NCBI GenBank assembly: GCA_963765705.1
Contig: CAVXXJ010000013.1
Coordinates: forward strand, 558,001 to 622,000
Reading direction: 5' to 3'
Length of the DNA: 64,000 nt
Source of the DNA: Gaiellasilicea sp963765705
Lineage (GTDB): Bacteria; Actinomycetota; Thermoleophilia; Gaiellales; Gaiellaceae
Position 1 is the stretch's first letter, and each line of letters begins with the position of its first letter. Both the position numbers and the translations under genes were made by a program. Shown here in pieces: positions 40,510 through 47,079 of the stretch. Under the pieces are notes generated by a model. The model saw only the letters and a list, made by a program, of their open reading frames with translations, was not told where the DNA came from and ran no database searches.

Positions 40510-40962
40510 GTGATCCGCTTTCGCCGCCGCCACCAACGTCTCGGCTTCGGCTCGCAGACGACGTACACGGTCAGTGAGCAACGCTCCGAAGGCGCAGTCA
40601 ACATGCGCACGCACCGACTCTGGCGCCCCGACAATCGCTACCCGGGGACGATGAGCGTCCACCGCAATCCGGAATCAGGCGGGGCCGAACTGAGCTTCGA
40701 TGCTCTGCGCCATGGCGCCAAGCCGCGCCCACCGATCGTCGTCGATTCAGCAGACGTCGACAAGCTGATCCTCTCGCTGCTCGAGGTCCGAAACGGCGCC
40801 TGGGAAGAGGGAGCGGAGCTTCGGCCGCCGTGTGAGTACTGCGGCAATCCGATCTCGCGCGCCGCCCAGCTTTCGATGATCGACGGCATGCACGAGGCCT
40901 GCCACGCGGCGTACGAGACCGAGATGGCTTCGCTCGACGAGTACGCGCAAGACGAGCTCTAG
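40510..40962 (+). CDS. Hypothetical protein with C-terminal zinc-finger-like motif
   Basis: A 150-residue protein from GTG at 40510. The N-terminus is strongly basic (VIRFRRRHQRLGFG), though not of the MGRG type. The C-terminus holds CEYCGNPI (CxxC) and MHEACH (HxxC), a likely zinc site, followed by an acidic end. The pattern resembles small plasmid or phage zinc-finger proteins. The gene is bounded downstream by a hairpin shared with the convergent MazG-like gene. Confidence 0.65.
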   Translation: MIRFRRRHQRLGFGSQTTYTVSEQRSEGAVNMRTHRLWRPDNRYPGTMSVHRNPESGGAELSFDALRHGAKPRPPIVVDSADVDKLILSLLEVRNGAWEEGAELRPPCEYCGNPISRAAQLSMIDGMHEACHAAYETEMASLDEYAQDEL

Positions 40963-41004
40963 AGGACCAGGCCGGCGCCGACGGACACGATTGCAGCCAT
41001 TTGT

Positions 41005-41039
41005 GGGCTGAAAACCGGGTTAAGAGCGGTTTTCAGCCC
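41005..41039. terminator. Bidirectional hairpin terminator
   Basis: GGGCTGAAAACCG, 9-base loop, CGGTTTTCAGCCC: a perfect 13-bp stem lying between convergent genes, about 43 and 26 bases from their stops. There is no long T-run after the stem, though the arms contain AAAA/TTTT. Confidence 0.65.
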
Positions 41040-41064
41040 GTGCATCCCTGCGGGAGTGGGGCAC

Positions 41065-41412
41065 TCAGTTGCGGTTCTCGTGCGTCGATGGGGCGGTTGT
41101 GAGGACAACCATCACCGTGCCTTCGGTGAAGCCGCCGCGCTCTTCGGTCTTGGCCTTGGCACATCCGACCACCTCTGACCAGTCGACCTCGAGGTCGATC
41201 GCGGCCAGGGCCTGGAGGGCATCGAGAACGTCGGCGGCCTCGCCGACACTGGGGTCGCGTACATACTCGATTGCCTCCTCGAGCAACTTGCCCCGCAGCA
41301 GATCAACATGTTGGTCGCGATCTCGGACTGGCTCGTAGCGGACTTTCGAATCGCCGAGAAACTCCCCGATCCGGTCCCGGATCAACTTGACGACTCGTCC
41401 TCGCTCAGCCAT
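41065..41412 (-). CDS. MazG-like nucleotide pyrophosphohydrolase
   Basis: A 115-residue protein from ATG at 41412. KLIRDRIGEFLGDSKVRYEP, then LLRGKLLEEAIEYVRDPSVG and EAADVLDALQALAAIDLEVD, match the phosphoribosyl-ATP/MazG-like phage house-cleaning family (KLVRDxIP...KLxEExxE...ExxDVL). The acidic residues that bind magnesium (EEAIE and EAADVLD) are present. It probably hydrolyses (d)NTPs or a related nucleotide. Its start overlaps the metallophosphoesterase gene by 8 bases, so the two are co-expressed. Confidence 0.85.
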   Translation of the reverse strand: MAERGRVVKLIRDRIGEFLGDSKVRYEPVRDRDQHVDLLRGKLLEEAIEYVRDPSVGEAADVLDALQALAAIDLEVDWSEVVGCAKAKTEERGGFTEGTVMVVLTTAPSTHENRN

Positions 41413-42529
41413 ACCGGGCCACCGTCCCACTCGAGCTCTGTCGGCGGCGGCCTTTATGCCTTCTCGCGCGCGGCGTCGGCACAGCAGCGAGCTCACCCAC
41501 CTGATCGAGATCGAAGTCATCGAGCAGGCGACGCAGCTCGATCCGCCCATCGCTGATTCGAAGCAGCGATCCCGGCCATGCCAGCTGGCGGTAGTGAGGC
41601 AGGCGCGCCTCGCGAACATCGAGAAACCAGCTCCCGGTGTTGTAGAAGCGGTGCTCACCATTTGCAGAGGCAAGATCGGCGAAGGGCGTGTGGGTGTGTC
41701 CGAAGACGACCGGGCCCGGAGCGATTCCCAGGTTCGAGCAGACCGAGCTCATGGCCGCAATGCTCTCCTCGTGATCGACGAGCGCGAACGGAGACGTGGT
41801 CTTGATCGTCGAGACGCCCTCGGCTCTTTGTAGCCGCCGGGCCAGAGCTTGCGGGGCCCGTGCGATCGAGGACGAGACGGCAAGTAGGCGCTCGGACTGG
41901 CGGAAGGCTCGACGCGAGTTGGGCAGCTGGGCGGTGCGGTAAAGGAGCTCGGCCAGCGGCGCCAGCAACGCTTCGTAGTCGGCGGGGGAGAGGTGCGCCG
42001 ACTTCGCCTCGAGCCCGGCGAGGCGGCGGGCGATGCGCCCGGCAATGCGCCGGCCGACGCCACCGAGGTGCGTGTCCACATAGTGGCCATGGATCACTGT
42101 GATGCCGTCGAGCTCGAGCAGGGGGTAGAAGGTCTTGACCTCGACCCGGCGACGCTGGGCGGGCGCGAGCAGGCTGGCGAGTGTCCACTCCGCGGTCTGC
42201 AGGCGGAAGGCCGGATGGGTGGGACCGCCGGTCAGGCCCGAGAACAGGGCTCGATCGGTGTCGTGGGCGACGAAGTGGTAGTCGTGGTTTCCGGGAACGA
42301 AATAGATCGCGCTGACATGTCTGCCGGCCATCTCGAAGAAGGGCCTGGAGGCCTCGAGGCAGGTGGCGACGTTGGCATGAAAGAAGTCGAAGACGTCGCC
42401 GGCGAGGACTAGAACATCGGTCTGCTCGAGCTCGGCCTCGAGCAACTCGAGTGCTCGTGGTGAGCTCAGAAGCGCTCCCGGATGTCCGAGATGAAGGTCT
42501 GAGATCAGCAGATAGCGAGTTCCTGGCAT
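41405..42529 (-). CDS. Calcineurin-like metallophosphoesterase
   Basis: A 374-residue enzyme with all metal-ligand motifs: SDLHLGH near residue 9, GDVFDFF near 44, PGNHDYH near 79, HGHYVDTH near 145 and FGHTHTP near 277. It is longer than the LpxH-like proteins it resembles, with a helical insert between the last two motifs and a basic C-terminus (RARRHKGRRRQ). The substrate is unknown; phospholipid or nucleotide phosphoesters are possible. It is co-translated with the MazG-like gene, suggesting a nucleotide-related role. Confidence 0.88.
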   Translation of the reverse strand: MPGTRYLLISDLHLGHPGALLSSPRALELLEAELEQTDVLVLAGDVFDFFHANVATCLEASRPFFEMAGRHVSAIYFVPGNHDYHFVAHDTDRALFSGLTGGPTHPAFRLQTAEWTLASLLAPAQRRRVEVKTFYPLLELDGITVIHGHYVDTHLGGVGRRIAGRIARRLAGLEAKSAHLSPADYEALLAPLAELLYRTAQLPNSRRAFRQSERLLAVSSSIARAPQALARRLQRAEGVSTIKTTSPFALVDHEESIAAMSSVCSNLGIAPGPVVFGHTHTPFADLASANGEHRFYNTGSWFLDVREARLPHYRQLAWPGSLLRISDGRIELRRLLDDFDLDQVGELAAVPTPRARRHKGRRRQSSSGTVARYG

Positions 42530-42879
42530 GCGCGCCTAGGATCGGGCGGGCAAGATCCGCAGGGCCGCGTTTGCGCTTCACCCGTGGCTGATGTTTTCCT
42601 TGAAACTGGCTCAGGTCTGCGAGAAAAGACGACCTAACCTGCCAATAACGCAAGTGAGACGGCGGGCCGAGCGAGCAGCTGACCCCGACGAGAGGATCGT
42701 AACCCTCGTCCCGCCACCGGCAACATTCTCACTTCGCCGTAGGCACGGATCCGCGTTCCTGACACTCTTGGGGGCGCGAACGCGCCACAAACACGCTGAT
42801 CTCAGGCGTGGAGGAGCTTCGGCGCAGGTATCGCCGAGCGCTGAGCTTATGGTCGATCCAGAGGACAAGGATTGAACCA
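42530..42879. other. Intergenic region without a supportable gene
   Basis: About 350 bases between divergent genes, with locally lower GC. A frame from 42591 to 42875 exists but has Arg-rich, non-protein-like sequence and no start signal. No strong repeats or hairpins were noticed. It likely holds promoters for both neighbours. Confidence 0.4.
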
Positions 42880-43179
42880 ATGGCGCGATACCAACGAAAG
42901 CTTCCCCCACCCGACATCGATGCTGCTCGCAGCTGGATCCGAAAGCCGATCCGCGATGCGATGGAGAACAAGATCGGTTTCGTCGTCGACGTCGCCGGCG
43001 AGGAACACGGCATCCGGCTCGTCGCCCGCTTCCCCGGCGAATCCGAAGATCGCCTGATCGCTCTCGCTAAGACCGATGACGGCAACTACCTGATGCCGGG
43101 CGAGGTCAAGGCCCGCTACCGGCCGGCCACCGCCGACGACCTGAAACGTCTCCGCGCCCTCGCGGCAAGCTCGAGCTGA
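42880..43179 (+). CDS. Small hypothetical protein
   Basis: A 99-residue soluble protein. It looks like a small alpha/beta domain (ENKIGFVVDVAGEEHGIRLV, RLIALAKTDDGNYLMPGEVK), with a helix at the end (DDLKRLRALAASS). ATG at 42880 is chosen; an in-frame GTG at 42808 would add a basic helix (ELRRRYRRALSLW). No family is recognised. Confidence 0.55.
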   Translation: MARYQRKLPPPDIDAARSWIRKPIRDAMENKIGFVVDVAGEEHGIRLVARFPGESEDRLIALAKTDDGNYLMPGEVKARYRPATADDLKRLRALAASSS

Positions 43180-43185
43180 GCTGGT

Positions 43186-43464
43186 CTAAAACGACGGACG
43201 GTGCTTGGCTCGCGCCTCGCGGTCACCGAGCAGCTCGCGCCTCAGCGCACCGGCTCGAATCTCGTCTCCGCGTGAGACCTCTTCGGCGCACATGCGCTCG
43301 AGGCGCACGCGCTCGACCGCGGTCAGGGTGCCGCCATCGAGGCCCTGGTTCGGGCTCTTCGCTTCGCGGCGGGCCTTGCGGCGCTCCCGGCGGGCGGACA
43401 GGCGTTGGGGCGAGGGACCGCCCTGGTCTTCGGGTGGCACCGCGTTGGCGTTTCGTCTTGGCAT
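43186..43464 (-). CDS. Small basic hypothetical protein
   Basis: A 92-residue, very basic protein from ATG at 43464 (MPRRNANAVPPEDQGG, then SARRERRKARREAKS). The second half is a helical unit (LTAVERVRLERMCAEEVSRG). It could bind nucleic acid. Longer frames upstream are antisense to the tandem tagged genes and are not supported. It converges on the 42880 gene with 6 bases between stops. Confidence 0.5.
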   Translation of the reverse strand: MPRRNANAVPPEDQGGPSPQRLSARRERRKARREAKSPNQGLDGGTLTAVERVRLERMCAEEVSRGDEIRAGALRRELLGDREARAKHRPSF

Positions 43465-43558
43465 GCGCCGAACGTATGCGTGGAGGAGGAGCACGAGGGC
43501 CGTTTCCCGTAAGCGATTGCGAGCGCTGCTCTTGTGCCGGGCGCCTGGCGAAAGAAGA

Positions 43559-43572
43559 CTTAGGTTGACGAG
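43559..43572 (+). promoter_or_regulatory. Leaderless-type -10 element
   Basis: Reads CTTAGGTT, then GACGAG, then GTG at 43573. Confidence 0.45.
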
Positions 43573-44040
43573 GTGAGTCAAGAGCAGACACGCACGGAAC
43601 TTCTCAAGGGTCGTCGGCGTCTGATCCACCATGTCGGCCTTCCTCCCCCTGTCCCGGCCCATGACTTCGGCTCGATCTACGCGTCCAAGGACGACCATTT
43701 CCTCACCGACGGCGGCGAGCACTACCTGTTCAGCGTGCATCCGGCTCCGGGGAAGGAACAGCTGGCGCGGGCAATCGAGAACGCCTACCTCTATCCGGAC
43801 GGTGCTTCGACTCCCTTCTGGGAGGGCAATCACATGCTCAGCTACCCGGAGGGGACGGCAACGCCCCTGCTCGCAAAGCTTGAGGACCCGCTGCATCTTG
43901 AGCGTGCCCGTGAGCTCCTTGAGCGCCTGCTCCAAAGGCTGGATGCAGAGCATCTTCGCCTGGCGCGAGTGATCAACGTCCCTCGCAACGGCGACCCTCT
44001 CGGGCTCGAGACCCTGCTCGTCGTCAGTTCCGCCCCCTGA
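43573..44040 (+). CDS. LLxGRRR-tagged protein, first of a tandem paralog pair
   Basis: A 155-residue protein starting GTG at 43573 with VSQEQTRTE then LLKGRRR at residues 10-16. The body matches the next gene segment by segment: HYLFSVHP versus NFIFSVDP, YLYPDGASTPFWEGNHMLSY versus YFLWPEGASRSFHGHHHLLSY in part, and RLARVINVPRNGDPLGLETL versus RLARVKEVRDDGELVLATL in part. So the two are ancient duplicates of one unrecognised domain. There is no signal peptide. The leaderless-type -10 element fixes the start. Confidence 0.7.
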   Translation: MSQEQTRTELLKGRRRLIHHVGLPPPVPAHDFGSIYASKDDHFLTDGGEHYLFSVHPAPGKEQLARAIENAYLYPDGASTPFWEGNHMLSYPEGTATPLLAKLEDPLHLERARELLERLLQRLDAEHLRLARVINVPRNGDPLGLETLLVVSSAP

Positions 44041-44102
44041 GCGGGCGCGCTCGAAGCGAAGACAACGCTCGGCGCGAGCAGGAGGCGTGCAAGCGTCGAG
44101 GC

Positions 44103-44555
44103 ATGAGGATGGGAGGTCAGGAAAGCTCGCTTCTCGGCGGTCGCCGGCGGCTGGTCCTGCCCAACAGCGATCGCGGTCGCCAGCTGCGTTTCGGCCAAGT
44201 CCACGCCTCACACACAGAGCGCGCGAGGCTGCGCAAGGGCGAGAACTTCATCTTCAGCGTCGATCCGTTTTCCGCGGCCGCCGGATTCGAGCGCTTCCTT
44301 GACCGGTACTTCCTCTGGCCTGAGGGAGCCTCACGTTCCTTTCACGGCCACCATCATCTACTCAGCTATGGGCCTGAAACCGCGGGCCCTCTGCTGGTGA
44401 GGATGACTGGATCACCGTACGCGATGCGCCTCGGCGAGGCTCTCGAGCACCTGGCCTCTGATCTCAACGCCAGCCGGCTGCGCTTGGCCCGGGTGAAGGA
44501 GGTCAGAGACGATGGCGAGCTCGTCCTCGCGACCCTGGCCCTAGCCGGCCCCTGA
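44103..44555 (+). CDS. LLxGRRR-tagged protein, second of a tandem paralog pair
   Basis: A 150-residue protein starting ATG at 44103 with MRMGGQESS then LLGGRRR at residues 10-16, the same tag position as its paralog 62 bases upstream. Conserved blocks are FSVDPFSAAAGFERFLDRYF, WPEGASRSFHGHHHLLSY, LGEALEHLASDLNASRLRLA and a final strand. The His cluster GHHHLL could bind metal, but the paralog has GNHMLS, so this is uncertain. No family is recognised. Confidence 0.7.
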   Translation: MRMGGQESSLLGGRRRLVLPNSDRGRQLRFGQVHASHTERARLRKGENFIFSVDPFSAAAGFERFLDRYFLWPEGASRSFHGHHHLLSYGPETAGPLLVRMTGSPYAMRLGEALEHLASDLNASRLRLARVKEVRDDGELVLATLALAGP

Positions 44556-44616
44556 GCCGGCGCCTCGGCGAGGCCAAACCTCGGCCGGCTCCCAGCTGGC
44601 ATGGCAGTTTCGGGAG

Positions 44617-47079
44617 GTGGGTAGGGGCAGAAGCCAGGGAGCCGTTGCTGAGCCGCCGCGAACCGAGCGCCGTGAAGGTGGCTCGGAGTGGCGCAAGGAC
44701 CCGTTCACGGCCACGATCCTGTTCAAGCTCTTTCCCAAGACAGGCCAGGCCGAGAAGGAGAACGGCTTCACAATTGCCAAGGCCCGCCACGAGGGCAATG
44801 GCAAGGAGCTCTCCCTCAAGGGGCCATTCGGGCCCGTTTCCGAAGGAGAGCTGATCGAGGTCACGCTTTGGAAGCTCGATCGCGATCCCCGCTACGGCGA
44901 GTACGTCTTCGTCTCCAAGATCAGCCACGCCGACCCGATCACGCGCGACGCCATCCGCCGCTATCTCGACAAGCTTCCCGGAGTCGGGCCCGTGATCGCC
45001 GAGGCGATCCTCGAGGAGCTCGGCACCAAATGCCTGGATGACATCGACGCCGATCCGCAGGTCCTGCTCAAGATCAAGACCGGAGGCGGTCGCGGGATCT
45101 CCGAGGACCAGCTGGCCGAGGTGATGGAGACGTGGGAGGAGCTGCGGAGCTCCCGCAAGTCGATGATCTACTTCTCAAGCCTCGGGCTCGGAGACGCCTC
45201 CGCAAAGGCGGCAATCAACAAGTTCGGCTCCCGCGCCGAAGAGGTCGTCCGCGCGGATCCCTACCGGCTCACAGAGGTCCCGATGATCGGTTTCAAGCAG
45301 GCCGACGACGTCGCCAAGGCGCTCGGGATCGCCGCTGACGATCAGCGCCGCCTCGGTGCCGGGGTCGAGTTCATCCTCGAGCGCTCCGAGGGTCAGGGTC
45401 ACATCTGCCTCAAGCGGGACGAGCTCCTCAAGGAGGCGCCCGGCCTTCTCGTCCGCGACAACCGCTTCGCCTCCGGGGACCAGATCAACGAGGCAATCAA
45501 CAAGATGATCGAGGACGGGCGGCTGATCAGCGAGATCAACGAGGTCGACGAGATCGAGCGGATCTACACCACCGAGCACTTCCAGATCGAGACCAACCTC
45601 TACGCGATGATCGACCGCCGCCTGCCGGCGGGCATGATCATGCCGCCGCCGGACGTCGAGCGGCCGGCCGACGCGATCGTCACCGACGAGCAGTGGCGCG
45701 CCGTCGAGCGAGCCATGGATGACCAGCTCTCCGTTCTCACGGGCTCGGCTGGCTGCGGCAAGACGACCGCTCTCAAGGCACTGCTTGACACCGCCGACCG
45801 TGAGGGTCAGCGCGTCATCTGCCTGGCGCCGACCGGCAAGGCGGCCAAGCGCATGACCGAGTCAACCGGCCGCCCAGCGCAGACCATTCACCGCCGTCTC
45901 GGTCGCGATGGGCGCGGCAGCCCCGGGCCTCCCGGATCGACGGTTCCCGCACAGGTATCCCAGAACTTCGACGCCGACATGATCGTCGTCGACGAGGCGT
46001 CGATGGTCGACATGCGCCTGGCCGAGCAGCTTCTTCGTGTCGTTCCCAACTCGGCCCGGATCGTCTTCGTCGGCGACCCGTACCAACTGCCCGCGGTCGG
46101 CGCTGGCTCCGTTCTTCACGACATGATCGAGTCGCAGCGCGTTCCGACCACGCAGCTGACGAAGATCTTCCGTCAGGCCGAGGATTCGCTTCTGATCGTC
46201 AACGCCACCCGCATTCGTGATGGAGAGGAGCCCTACTGGTCGGCGGATGAGGCCGAAGCCGCGCTCGGACATCCGGTCCGCGAAGACTGGGTCTTTGCTG
46301 AGGCGCGCGACGCCAAGAAGGTCTCTGCCCTGGCAATCAAGGCCGCCGAGCGCCTACCCGAGTCGTTGGGAGTGCGCCCGGAGCAGATCATGGTCACGGC
46401 GCCAACGAAGAAGGGCGAGGCAGGCGTCTGGGACCTGAACACGAAGCTGCGCAAGGTCCACAACCCCCATGGGACCCAAATCTCCAAGGGCGATGTGCCG
46501 ATCTTCACCGGAGACCTGGTCATGAACACCGAAAATCGCTACGGCCGGCCGACCGGCAGTGAGGCCGAGACTGCCGACATCATGAACGGAGACGTCGGCA
46601 AGGTCGTCGACTGGGATGCCAAGTCGAAGACCGCCTACATCGAGTTCCAGGATCTGCCGGGCCGCCACGCATTCACCGGTGACATGATCAACAAGCTGAT
46701 CCCGGCCTTCGCTGCCACCACACACAAGCTGCAGGGATCCGAGGCCCCGGCGGTTGTCTGCCCGCTCGGATCTTCTGGTTCGAGGATGCTCAACCGCAAC
46801 CTGATCTACACCGCCTGGACTCGAGGCAAGGAGAAGTGCGTCGTCATCGGCGACAAGGCAACGATCCGAGCTGCGGTCAAGATCGACGGCACCCGTCGCA
46901 ATACGACACTCGACCTGCGAATTGGCGCGGAGCAGATGATCGCCGCCCGCCTTGCCAAGCTCGAGGGCGCCTACGGGCGCCGCAAGAACATGGAGACGGT
47001 CCAGGGTGGATCGTTGCTGAGCTCCAGCCGCCGGCGGCGCGGTAGCTCGCAGCCGGCGGCGATTCCTCAGCCGGCCTGA
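44617..47079 (+). CDS. recD2: RecD2-like superfamily 1 DNA helicase, MGRG-tagged
   Basis: An 820-residue helicase resembling RecD2/YrrC and viral relatives, which unwind DNA 5' to 3'. An N-terminal OB-like part (TATILFKLFPKTGQAEKENG) comes first, then helix-hairpin-helix repeats (LPGVGPVIAEAILEELG near 119, and more to about 260). Walker A is TGSAGCGKTTALKALL near 373, Walker B IVVDEASMVD near 456, and GDPYQLPAVGAGS is near 487. The C-terminal UvrD-like part has THKLQGSEAPAVVCP near 702. The N-terminus is MGRGRSQ, sharing the tag with six other proteins. The C-terminus has LLSSSRRRRG. It overlaps the end of the converging gene by 13 bases. Confidence 0.88.
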   Translation: MGRGRSQGAVAEPPRTERREGGSEWRKDPFTATILFKLFPKTGQAEKENGFTIAKARHEGNGKELSLKGPFGPVSEGELIEVTLWKLDRDPRYGEYVFVSKISHADPITRDAIRRYLDKLPGVGPVIAEAILEELGTKCLDDIDADPQVLLKIKTGGGRGISEDQLAEVMETWEELRSSRKSMIYFSSLGLGDASAKAAINKFGSRAEEVVRADPYRLTEVPMIGFKQADDVAKALGIAADDQRRLGAGVEFILERSEGQGHICLKRDELLKEAPGLLVRDNRFASGDQINEAINKMIEDGRLISEINEVDEIERIYTTEHFQIETNLYAMIDRRLPAGMIMPPPDVERPADAIVTDEQWRAVERAMDDQLSVLTGSAGCGKTTALKALLDTADREGQRVICLAPTGKAAKRMTESTGRPAQTIHRRLGRDGRGSPGPPGSTVPAQVSQNFDADMIVVDEASMVDMRLAEQLLRVVPNSARIVFVGDPYQLPAVGAGSVLHDMIESQRVPTTQLTKIFRQAEDSLLIVNATRIRDGEEPYWSADEAEAALGHPVREDWVFAEARDAKKVSALAIKAAERLPESLGVRPEQIMVTAPTKKGEAGVWDLNTKLRKVHNPHGTQISKGDVPIFTGDLVMNTENRYGRPTGSEAETADIMNGDVGKVVDWDAKSKTAYIEFQDLPGRHAFTGDMINKLIPAFAATTHKLQGSEAPAVVCPLGSSGSRMLNRNLIYTAWTRGKEKCVVIGDKATIRAAVKIDGTRRNTTLDLRIGAEQMIAARLAKLEGAYGRRKNMETVQGGSLLSSSRRRRGSSQPAAIPQPA

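Noticed and set aside
2694..44640. MGRG as a DNA or RNA signal (operator or ribosome site) rather than a peptide
   Set aside because: Arg switches between CGN and AGR codons, Ser between AGC and TCG, and Gly wobble varies, which conserves the peptide but not the bases.
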